Positions 8,725 to 16,051 of a DNA stretch of 64,000 nt are shown here, one piece after another (within the stretch, counting starts at the first letter, position 1; every line of letters starts with the position of its first letter). Position numbers and translations under genes: made by a program. Under the pieces are notes generated by a model, which ran no database searches, was not told the DNA's origin, and saw only the letters and a list, made by a program, of their open reading frames with translations. This DNA is from Bacillota bacterium (GTDB lineage Bacteria > Bacillota > Clostridia > Acetivibrionales > DTU013): the NCBI GenBank assembly GCA_023439545.1, contig JAEXNT010000081.1:62001-126000 (forward strand). The letters run 5' to 3'.

Positions 8725-9249
8725 TTACCTCCTGCTGTAACTGACAAGATATTCGTCCAGATCCACCTGCAGCGCGTTGTTGATAAGATTCGTCGCGATC
8801 ATGAGGCCTGCGAATGCCGTCAGTAATACCAGCCGCTCATCGTTGTAGTATTTTTTAAGCCTTGCGTAAAGCTCGTCGTCAACGTTTGTCGGATCGGTAA
8901 CACAGCGCCGCCCGAAATCGACTAGAACCTGTTCCTCCCCGGAGAATATCGGTGAATCGGGATCTTCTCCCGCTTCGGTCAGTATCCTGCGAAAAAATGT
9001 CGAACAGATGAGACAATCGTTCTGCGAAGATATGGCGTAACAGAAGTAATTAACGCCCCTGTCTCCTATAAAGCTTGCGACCTCATCCCTGAGGGTATAC
9101 CATTCCATCAGCGCGTGAAAGGCCGGAAGCGAATGAAGCAGAGTCCTTTTCATGTTCGTTATCCGCCCGTGTCTGGCGATCTGATCGTCAAACTGTTTAC
9201 GGACCGCTTCACCTGCATTTTCGTATTCTACCGGTAAAATTCGTGCCAT
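8725..9249 (-). CDS. Carboxymuconolactone decarboxylase / AhpD-like protein
   Basis: 174 residues, all-helical CMD fold. A CxxC pair occurs in QNDCLICSTFF near the centre, as in AhpD-like alkylhydroperoxidases, but the histidine that normally follows the second cysteine in AhpD (CxxCxxxH) is absent. It may act in peroxide or thiol chemistry, or accompany the SDR enzyme encoded next. AAAGGAGAAG precedes the ATG. First gene of the 9.4-3.3 kb operon. Confidence 0.8.
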   Translation of the reverse strand: MARILPVEYENAGEAVRKQFDDQIARHGRITNMKRTLLHSLPAFHALMEWYTLRDEVASFIGDRGVNYFCYAISSQNDCLICSTFFRRILTEAGEDPDSPIFSGEEQVLVDFGRRCVTDPTNVDDELYARLKKYYNDERLVLLTAFAGLMIATNLINNALQVDLDEYLVSYSRR

Positions 9250-9302
9250 CCTACTTCTCCTTTAATTCCTATATGTATAGTATGTTTAATGCCTTAAAAA
9301 AT

Positions 9303-9323
9303 AACCAGACCTGAAGAACCTGG
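9303..9323 (-). promoter_or_regulatory. Possible small attenuator hairpin in the operon leader
   Basis: In the roughly 110-base leader of the CMD-SDR-ABC operon the minus strand folds ACCAG with CTGGT (extended by G-U pairs) and is followed at once by TATTTTTT. The stem is short, so termination would be weak; it could be fortuitous. Confidence 0.3.
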
Positions 9324-9364
9324 TGTACCGTTCTATTTCCTAGTATTTTGATAAGATTAGTATT

Positions 9365-9393
9365 ATAATACCTCCGCCTATATATTATGTCAA
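9365..9393 (-). promoter_or_regulatory. Sigma-A promoter of the CMD-SDR-ABC transporter operon
   Basis: The minus strand carries a perfect TTGACA (9393-9388), a 17-base spacer and TATTAT (9370-9365). It is the only strong promoter found upstream of the seven co-directional genes ending at 3313, apart from the internal one near 5440. Confidence 0.75.
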
Positions 9394-9442
9394 TAGAAAA
9401 ATCCAATTTATTAGAAATATTTCAATAGCGTACGGGTACGGC

Positions 9443-9474
9443 AAAGGGCGGACAGCCGTGTCTCCTGTCCGCCC
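9443..9474 (-). terminator. Hairpin after the DUF6803-like gene
   Basis: A perfect 10-bp stem (GGGCGGACAG at 9446-9455 with CTGTCCGCCC at 9465-9474) and 9-base loop lies 41 bases past the stop codon at 9515. Only three T residues follow on the minus strand, so it is a modest intrinsic terminator. Confidence 0.55.
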
Positions 9475-9514
9475 ACCGCGGTTACGGTGTAAATAAAGGC
9501 AGGTTACGCTTCGA

Positions 9515-9997
9515 TTACATTGCCTGCATAACAAACAGATTGGGGTTGAGCATGCCGAAAATCATTGCCACGTGTGCTACGACAAGGAATATGCCCACCA
9601 GAATCGCATGAAGCTTGACTTTTCCGACTTCGCTTCTTTTCCTGCCGACAACTCCGATCTCAAGTAGGGTCAGTCCAAGGAAAGGAATTATGCCGGAAAG
9701 GTAAAACCCTACGGCAAGCGCGTCCGCAGGGCCTCTCCAGCCTCCTGATACAGTCAGAGGAATGACTGCGTTGATCAAAAGATAAATGAAAATGCCGAGA
9801 AAATAAATACCTGCAAAAATGCCTGTTGCCTTATTGATCGCTCTTGCCTTGCCTGTCATGTTGCGGGTAAACAAAACGATCAGTTCGGTGATCGCCAGCG
9901 TTTCGGCGCAAATGACCGGAACCGCCATAAAAATAAGCAGGTTCCAGGGCTGCGCTGTCGCAAGTAGTTCCATGTAATGTGTCATGGCATCATTCAT
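9515..9997 (-). CDS. Small membrane protein, DUF6803 / permease-like
   Basis: 160 residues, about four transmembrane helices (near 15-38, 52-75, 85-110, 128-152). The ATG at 9997 is chosen because GGGAGG lies before it; the longer frame adds 20 non-hydrophobic residues. The N-terminus (MTHYMELLATAQPWNLLIFM) matches my recollection of a clostridial family called DUF6803, often found near metal-handling genes; that is recalled, not checked. Function unknown. It follows the copper operon but is separated from it by a strong terminator, so it is a separate unit. Confidence 0.65.
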   Translation of the reverse strand: MNDAMTHYMELLATAQPWNLLIFMAVPVICAETLAITELIVLFTRNMTGKARAINKATGIFAGIYFLGIFIYLLINAVIPLTVSGGWRGPADALAVGFYLSGIIPFLGLTLLEIGVVGRKRSEVGKVKLHAILVGIFLVVAHVAMIFGMLNPNLFVMQAM

Positions 9998-10126
9998 GTG
10001 AAGTAACCTCCCGGTTGATAAATTTAAATCGATTTGAATGTAACTGATATTACACATGATTTGTGAAGAAAAGATGAAGATTTACTAAAAATATATGATT
10101 ACTAATAGAAATTGCCCGAAAGCAGC

Positions 10127-10145
10127 AAAAAAGCCCCGGCGGGGC
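10127..10145 (-). terminator. Intrinsic terminator of the copper operon
   Basis: The minus strand folds GCCCC-GCC-GGGGC (10145-10133) and runs straight into TTTTTT (10132-10127), about 80 bases after the copZ stop. Confidence 0.85.
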
Positions 10146-10227
10146 CCCTCTGCTGCGCTTTATATCCCGGCTGTTTGTATCTCCGGCGACTAATTTTATT
10201 TATTCCGCCGGTAATTCATTTAGCCGG

Positions 10228-10440
10228 CTATTTTACATCATAGCCCTGGTCTTCTATGGCGTCCTTTATAGCTTTCAGGTCCACCTTCTGCGGATCGAAG
10301 CCGACAGTCACCCTGCCGCCCTTGAGATCTACAGAAACACTATCGACTCCGCTCAATGCGCCCACGGATTTTTTTACCGCATTTTCGCAATGGCTGCACG
10401 ACATTCCCTCTACATTAAGTGTCGTTGTTTCCTTTGACAT
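10228..10440 (-). CDS. copZ: Copper chaperone (heavy-metal-associated domain)
   Basis: 70 residues, a single HMA domain. The copper site GMSCSHCENAV is near residues 12-22, and the C-terminal DAIEDQGYDV is the usual last strand of CopZ proteins. It should carry Cu(I) in the cytosol and hand it to the N-terminal HMA domains of the P-type ATPase encoded just upstream (49-base gap, same strand). A strong terminator follows, making it the last gene of the copper unit. No CsoR or CopY regulator gene is in the window. Confidence 0.93.
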   Translation of the reverse strand: MSKETTTLNVEGMSCSHCENAVKKSVGALSGVDSVSVDLKGGRVTVGFDPQKVDLKAIKDAIEDQGYDVK

Positions 10441-10489
10441 ATAAATCCCTCCGTTTAATTTGTATAATTAGTCGGGGAGTATTCCCCTT

Positions 10490-12994
10490 TTATTTATTGC
10501 CCGTATTATTTGTATCGCCTTTTCCCGTTATCCATTGCCTGTTCATCCATGCATCGGTCTCCTCCCTGGCGGAGAAACTTCCTGCCGGATTGTAATGCTT
10601 CAGGCTGAGCGAATTTGTAACGACTGAAACCGAGCTGAACGCCATGGCCGCACCTGCTATCATGGGATTCAGCAGACCGAGCGCCGCAAACGGTATACCG
10701 ATGGTATTGTAAAAGAATGCCCAGAAGAGATTCTGTTTTATCTTTTTCATCGTTTTTCTTGAAAGCCGGATGGATGCTGGTATAGTTCTGAGATCGCCGC
10801 GCATCAGCGTTATGTCGGCAGCTTCGATGGCAACGTCGGTGCCTGTGCCTATCGCCATGCCGATATCCGCCGTTGCAAGAGCAGGCGCGTCATTTATGCC
10901 GTCTCCGACCATTGCGACCACCTTGCCGGCCTTCTTGAGCTTTTCCACTTCCTTTGCCTTGTTTTCGGGGAGGACTTCAGCCAGTACGTTGGAAATCCCT
11001 ACCTGCCTTGCTATGGCATTTGCCGTCCGCTTGTTGTCTCCCGTTATCATATAAACGTCGATACCCATCTTCTGAAGATCTGCAATCGCTTCCTGCGAGT
11101 TTTCCTTCAACGTGTCGGCAACGGCTATAACAGCCTCAAGCTTGCCGTCGACAGCCATCAGCATGGCAGTTTTGCCTTCGTCCTCAAGCTCTGTGAGTCT
11201 TTTCTCTATCGAACCCATGCCGATATTCTGCTCAAGCATCAGCTTCCGGGCGCCTATATAAACCTTGCTGTCCCCTATTCCGGCAAGGACGCCGCGTCCC
11301 GGGATCGCCTCAAACCTGTCCGGATCAGGTATCGACCCCGCGTTCTTTTTACCGTCTTCATAGATCGCCACACCCAAGGGATGCTCGGATTTCTTTTCAG
11401 ATATCGCCGCATATTTCAATACCGTCTTCCTGTCAAGACCGCCCAACGTGACTATATCGGTTACCTCAGGCTGTCCCTTCGTAATAGTTCCGGTCTTGTC
11501 CAATACGACCGCGTTGAGCTTGTAGGCGGTTTCAAGATGCTCCCCGCCTTTTATCAGTATGCCGTTCTCAGCGCCTTTTCCCGTGCCGACCATTATCGCG
11601 GTTGGCGTCGCAAGTCCCAATGCACACGGGCAGGCTATAACGAGGACTGAAACGGCGCTGACTACAGCCTTCGTAAAGTCACCCGTAGAAAGGTACCAGA
11701 TAAGGAATGCAGCCAAAGCGATTCCCACAACTACCGGCACGAATATCCCGGATACCTTGTCCGCAATCTTCTGGATTGGAGCCTTGGAGCCCTGCGCGTC
11801 CTCCACCATCTTAACGATCTGGGAAAGTGCGGTATCCTTCCCTACCTTGGTTGCTTCAAACTTGAAGGCGCCGAATTTGTTTATTGTAGCGCCTATTACA
11901 TAATCGCCCGGCTTCTTTTCGACCGGCAGGCTCTCGCCTGTAAGCATTGCCTCGTCGATGGCGGAGTTGCCCTCGAGAATTTTCCCGTCGACCGGTATTT
12001 TTTCTCCAGGCCTTACTACAATTGTATCTCCGACCTCCACCTCTTCTATCGGTATGTCGGTTTCTTCACCGTTTCTTATTACCCTTGCCGTCTTTGCCTG
12101 CAGTCCCATAAGCTTCTTAATTGCTTCCGAGGTTTTACCCTTTGCTACCGCCTCAAGGAATTTTCCAAGGAGTATAAGCGTTATGATAACTGCGGCGGCC
12201 TCGAAGTAAAGGTCCTTCATTCCGCCCATCTTCGGCGGTTCAAAGAATACGTTATATAAGCTGTAGAGATATGCCGCCGAAGTGCCCATAGATACGAGCA
12301 CGTCCATATTGGCGCTTCCCGACCTTAAAGCCAGATATGCATGCTTGTAGAAACGATAGCCTATTCCGAATTGTATCGGAGTCGCAATGATCAGCTGGAA
12401 ATACGGATTGTGCAGGAAGGGTACATCTATCCCCAGAACCGAAAGTATCATTGCAAACAGCAGAGGCGAGCTCAACACGATTGAAATCACAAGCGTCGTC
12501 TTGAGCGTCCTGATCTCCTTCTCCCTCTGTTCCTTTTCACGGTCCACGGAAACCTCTTCCGCTTTTTCCGCGCCATAGCCGATATCCTTTACGGCCTTGA
12601 CCAAATCCGAAACCTTCAGCTTCGACGGATCATATTCCACCGTTGCCTTTTCGGTAGTCAGATTTACATTTGCCGCGCTTACGCCTTCAAGCTTCGATAG
12701 CTTCTTTTCGATCCTTGCCGAGCAGGAGGCGCATGTCATGCCTGTTATATTGAGGATGGCCTTGCCGCTGCTTTTTTCATCCTTTTTTATTACGCCGTAG
12801 CCTAATCTATTGATGACCTCTTCGAACTTTTGAACATCGACCTGCTTGTCGTCAAACTCGACGGTTGCTTTCTCCATAGCGAAATTGACGTTTGCGGAGC
12901 TTACGCCCTCGAGCTTGCCCAGGCCTTTCTCGATCCTGGCGGCACATGCCGCGCAGGACATTCCCGATATATTAAGCGATTCCTTTCGGACCAT
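10490..12994 (-). CDS. copA: Cu(I)-exporting P1B-type ATPase
   Basis: 834 residues. Two N-terminal HMA domains carry GMSCAACAARIEKGL and GMTCASCSARIEKKL. Eight membrane helices are expected, with the CPC metal-transport motif in VIACPCALGLATPTA, the phosphorylation loop DKTGTITKG, the SEHPLG nucleotide motif and the GDGINDAP hinge. These are the marks of CopA/CopB-type Cu(I) export from the cytosol. AAGGATG precedes the start. Gene order SafE-like, copA, copZ on one strand gives a coherent copper-detoxification unit. Confidence 0.95.
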   Translation of the reverse strand: MVRKESLNISGMSCAACAARIEKGLGKLEGVSSANVNFAMEKATVEFDDKQVDVQKFEEVINRLGYGVIKKDEKSSGKAILNITGMTCASCSARIEKKLSKLEGVSAANVNLTTEKATVEYDPSKLKVSDLVKAVKDIGYGAEKAEEVSVDREKEQREKEIRTLKTTLVISIVLSSPLLFAMILSVLGIDVPFLHNPYFQLIIATPIQFGIGYRFYKHAYLALRSGSANMDVLVSMGTSAAYLYSLYNVFFEPPKMGGMKDLYFEAAAVIITLILLGKFLEAVAKGKTSEAIKKLMGLQAKTARVIRNGEETDIPIEEVEVGDTIVVRPGEKIPVDGKILEGNSAIDEAMLTGESLPVEKKPGDYVIGATINKFGAFKFEATKVGKDTALSQIVKMVEDAQGSKAPIQKIADKVSGIFVPVVVGIALAAFLIWYLSTGDFTKAVVSAVSVLVIACPCALGLATPTAIMVGTGKGAENGILIKGGEHLETAYKLNAVVLDKTGTITKGQPEVTDIVTLGGLDRKTVLKYAAISEKKSEHPLGVAIYEDGKKNAGSIPDPDRFEAIPGRGVLAGIGDSKVYIGARKLMLEQNIGMGSIEKRLTELEDEGKTAMLMAVDGKLEAVIAVADTLKENSQEAIADLQKMGIDVYMITGDNKRTANAIARQVGISNVLAEVLPENKAKEVEKLKKAGKVVAMVGDGINDAPALATADIGMAIGTGTDVAIEAADITLMRGDLRTIPASIRLSRKTMKKIKQNLFWAFFYNTIGIPFAALGLLNPMIAGAAMAFSSVSVVTNSLSLKHYNPAGSFSAREETDAWMNRQWITGKGDTNNTGNK

Positions 12995-13046
12995 TATGCC
13001 ACATCCTTATTGTTTATTGATTTGCTTGCTGTACCAGCAGCACTGT

Positions 13047-13130
13047 GCCGGCTGTACTACCACGCCGGTTTTGCTTCGTGCCGGTTGTACTACCGCGCCG
13101 GTTGTACTACCGCGCCGGTTGTATTACCAC
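13047..13130. repeat. Five tandem 17-bp units
   Basis: Five consecutive units begin with GCCGG: 13047-13063, 13064-13079 (diverged, 16 bp), 13080-13096, 13097-13113 and 13114-13130. The third and fourth are identical (GCCGGTTGTACTACCGC) and the fifth differs by two bases. The period is not a multiple of three and lies between copA and the SafE-like gene, so it is non-coding. Confidence 0.9.
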
Positions 13131-13206
13131 TCTGTGACGGTTTTTCGCGCCGGTTGGTTTTATGGAGAGAACATATGCGCTTTATTTATTCCTTCATTCC
13201 TTCTGC

Positions 13207-15144
13207 TTAACCGCAGCAGCCCCCGCCGCCTGCGTTTCCGGCCGCAGGTTTGTAATCCTCGATCGTCTTCTTTACGGAAGCCGTATCGAAGTCATTTATA
13301 TTATCTACCACTTTTATATAGCCATGTAACATATTCATGCCGCACTGGAACGTAAAATCCTGTTCAGCCGGCAGCGCAGGCGTCTCGGTCTGCTTTGTCA
13401 GGTCCATCCCGCCATTGAACTCGGGAAAAAATACGCTCGAATTACAGCCGTTCAACTGACTGGTCTCGAATTTCACGACTACCGGCACACCCTTCTGTAT
13501 AACGAAGGCAGCCGGGGTATAACCATTATTATCCACAGTGACCGTTATCTCCTGCGTATCGCTGTTCTGCCTTGCAGTCTGGATATTATCAACGGGTATC
13601 CTTCCGTTGGCAAACTCGGGCGGCGCATCCGCACAACAGCCCCCGGCGCCTATACCGGAAGATGAGCCCTGACTTTGAGACTGGTCGACGTCGTTTTGCG
13701 TTACCTTGCTCACATCTGCAACTACCTTTATACTGCTGCTTATCATACCCATCCAGCAGGTGTATGGGAGACTGCCTTCCGCATCCGGTGTGAATTCTAT
13801 CACGTTATCGCCCGGGACAAGCTTCTGCGAGATACCGTATTTAGGTATCGTCACAGTTCCGTTGCAGCCGTTTATCGAAGAAGCGTCAGCTTTTATCGTC
13901 CATTTGACGGGGATGCCCTTCTGAACTATGAAAGGCATGTAGCTGTTCGCTTGAAGCTTCGTCGTTATTGTCTGTACGTTACCCGAAACCTGCGCCACAT
14001 TGCCCGACGCGGCAGCCGTGGATGAAGCGAAGACCGCGCCTCCTATGTTAAAGCCCGACAGATTGAGTCCCCTGTTAAGCATTATAATACCTAGTACCAT
14101 GACAAGTACAGCGCTGACCTTCATCATTTTGTGCGTGAACTTGCCGCTCAGGAATGAGCTCAGAGCCCCCAGACCGAACATCAGCGGCAGTGTGCCAAGG
14201 CTGAAGAACAGCATGGACAAAGCTCCCGCGAAAGCGCTGCCGGTTCCCAGCGCGTATATCTGCATCGCCTGCAGCGGGCCGCACGGCATTAGCCCGTTAA
14301 GGAGGCCGACATAGAAGGGCCTGTATTTGCCGCCGTTCTGATGGATCTTATTTCCGAATATCTTTGGCATCCTTGGATTCAGTTTACGAAGCCATGGAAA
14401 AATATTCAGCATATTGAGGCCCATTATGACCATGAAAACACCCGAAAGTATCGCAATGACGCCTTTAGCAGTGCCTGAGAAGCTGACGACGGAGCCCAGT
14501 GCGCCGACGATGCCCCCGAGTATGGTGTAGGATATAACCCTTCCCGTATTATACAGCAGGCTTGGCTTTACTTTTGCCAGTTTACCCGTATCCCCTGTGT
14601 CCCGCCTGCAGGAAACGCACTGTGAAAGGTTGATGCCGCCGCACATTGCTACACAGTGAAGCGAAGTGATCAGGCCGACCATGAACAATATGCCGTAACC
14701 CATGTTCTGGTTTACCTGGGGAATGAAGTTGAAGCCTATTGTGTTCTTAATGATAAGATAAAGCGCCAATATGATGATGCCTGTACCCAGCAGCTGATTT
14801 ATGGGCATTCTGCCCTCAGAGGCCTGCCGGCTTTTGTTTCCGGACTTGTCCTCCTTATTTTTTCCGAATATACCCCGGCTTTTTTTATTCTCCTGGATAT
14901 TTCCGGACTGCTGGCCGCCGCTCTTGTTTTTAAAGGAATAATCGAGTTTTTCTATCTCTTCGATGATCCGGTCAAGCGTGACGATATTGGCGTCGTACGT
15001 CACGTAGACATTAGAGCTGCTGAAGATCGCGTTTACGTCGGAAACGCCTTCAAGCTTCCTCAGTTTGTTCTCTATTCTCATTTCACAGCTCGCGCATGTC
15101 ATGCCGCCGATCTGGAGAACCTTGCGCATTATTTTTTGATCCAT
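13207..15144 (-). CDS. SafE/UreH-like membrane protein with HMA and two cupredoxin-like domains
   Basis: 645 residues. Residues 5-70 are an HMA copper domain (GGMTCASCEMRIE). After a Lys/Gly-rich linker comes a six-to-seven-helix SafE/TauE- or DsbD-like core starting MGYGILFMVGLITSLHCV and containing CVAMCGG and GLMPCGPLQ. Residues about 385-480 and 520-620 are two cupredoxin-like domains, each with a late Cys/Met cluster (YTCWMGM and FQCGMNM), and the protein ends GGGGCCG, a likely metal-binding tail. It probably moves copper or electrons across the membrane together with CopA. GGAGGCAG precedes the start. The intercistronic gap to copA contains the 17-bp tandem repeats. Confidence 0.85.
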   Translation of the reverse strand: MDQKIMRKVLQIGGMTCASCEMRIENKLRKLEGVSDVNAIFSSSNVYVTYDANIVTLDRIIEEIEKLDYSFKNKSGGQQSGNIQENKKSRGIFGKNKEDKSGNKSRQASEGRMPINQLLGTGIIILALYLIIKNTIGFNFIPQVNQNMGYGILFMVGLITSLHCVAMCGGINLSQCVSCRRDTGDTGKLAKVKPSLLYNTGRVISYTILGGIVGALGSVVSFSGTAKGVIAILSGVFMVIMGLNMLNIFPWLRKLNPRMPKIFGNKIHQNGGKYRPFYVGLLNGLMPCGPLQAMQIYALGTGSAFAGALSMLFFSLGTLPLMFGLGALSSFLSGKFTHKMMKVSAVLVMVLGIIMLNRGLNLSGFNIGGAVFASSTAAASGNVAQVSGNVQTITTKLQANSYMPFIVQKGIPVKWTIKADASSINGCNGTVTIPKYGISQKLVPGDNVIEFTPDAEGSLPYTCWMGMISSSIKVVADVSKVTQNDVDQSQSQGSSSGIGAGGCCADAPPEFANGRIPVDNIQTARQNSDTQEITVTVDNNGYTPAAFVIQKGVPVVVKFETSQLNGCNSSVFFPEFNGGMDLTKQTETPALPAEQDFTFQCGMNMLHGYIKVVDNINDFDTASVKKTIEDYKPAAGNAGGGGCCG

Positions 15145-15234
15145 ATCTGCCTCCGAATAATAAAAAATGATCCGTCTTCGGTTTATACAGACATGATATA
15201 AAAAGGTTGTGTAGATTTTGTGAAGGAGAGGAAC

Positions 15235-15292
15235 AAAAAATCCCCCGGAGGCCGCAGAGAGAACTGTCGGTTCCTGAGGGATCTTTTCACTT
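15235..15292 (-). terminator. Intrinsic terminator of the bL25 gene
   Basis: On the minus strand an imperfect stem (AGATCCCTCAGG with CCTCCGGGGGAT) encloses a loop of about 24 bases and is followed by TTTTTT (15240-15235), downstream of the bL25 stop at 15330. Confidence 0.7.
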
Positions 15293-15329
15293 TATTTCAA
15301 TCAATCTAGTTTCAATCAGTCGCAGCCTT

Positions 15330-15929
15330 TTATTTTTCAACAGCCGCAGCTTCCGCGGGAGCAGCCTCGGTCTTTTCTTCGACAGCTTCCTTGTGCGAAG
15401 TCACGACAGCCAGGATGCTGTCCTCTTCGATATGCGCCTTGATACCCCCGGCAAGGTTCAGATCCCTGATATAGATTTTGTCTCCCTGCTTTTTCCCGCT
15501 CACGTCGATATCTAAGGATTCCGGCAGTACGCTAAGCGTTCCTTCGACTTCGAGTTCGGTCACGTTGGGGAGCAGCAGCAGTTTCCTGGATTCCAGCTGG
15601 TGTACGCCCTCGTAATTGATCGGAACCTTGAGCCTTACGACCTCATTTTCCGAAACAGCCTGGAAATCGACATGCAATATCTTTCCGCTGACGACGTCCT
15701 TCTGCACTTCCTTGACGAGGCAGAGCCTGTTCGTACTTCCGAGTTCCAGCTGCAGCTTTGCATTCTTAACGTGGTTTTTGAGCACCTTTGCAAATTGAGC
15801 CTGTTCGAACTTAACCGAAATTCCTTTGTCGATCCCTTAACCGAATATAGCGCCGGGAATAAACCCATTCCGTCGTGATACCTGCGGTTTCTCAGCTCTT
15901 TCCTGAACCTTCAATGTAGCAAAAGCCAT
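15330..15929 (-). pseudogene. rplY: Ribosomal protein bL25 (CTC form) interrupted by an in-frame TAA
   Basis: Starting at the ATG at 15929 (AAGGAGATG before it) the frame reads MAFATLKVQERAEK..., then NGFIPGAIFG, the expected 'IPGVlYG' segment of bL25, and meets TAA at codon 31 (15839-15837). The same frame continues without shift as GIDKGISVKFEQAQFAKVL and on through the beta-barrel domain and the acidic Ala/Glu tail of the long CTC form. Without the stop it would be 199 residues. A lysine (AAA) changed to TAA is the simplest explanation. Restart at a GTG at 15785 could give only a headless 151-residue fragment. It is either a true nonsense mutation in a dispensable ribosomal protein or a sequence error. 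Confidence 0.85.
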
Positions 15930-16051
15930 TTTTTACATCTCCTTATCGCATATTGCGTTTAGATAATACCCGTTATTAACGGGATTTATACCCTCTATGA
16001 TATACCTCTTTGGAAAATAATACAACTTGGCCCGAAGAAACCGCCGGTTTT

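Noticed and set aside
13047..13130. Tandem repeats as a CRISPR array
   Set aside because: Units are contiguous with no spacers and there are no cas genes in the window.
12846..13355. 169-codon plus-strand frame crossing the 17-bp repeats
   Set aside because: It runs antisense to copA and the SafE-like gene and the repeat part has a period not divisible by three; no start signal.
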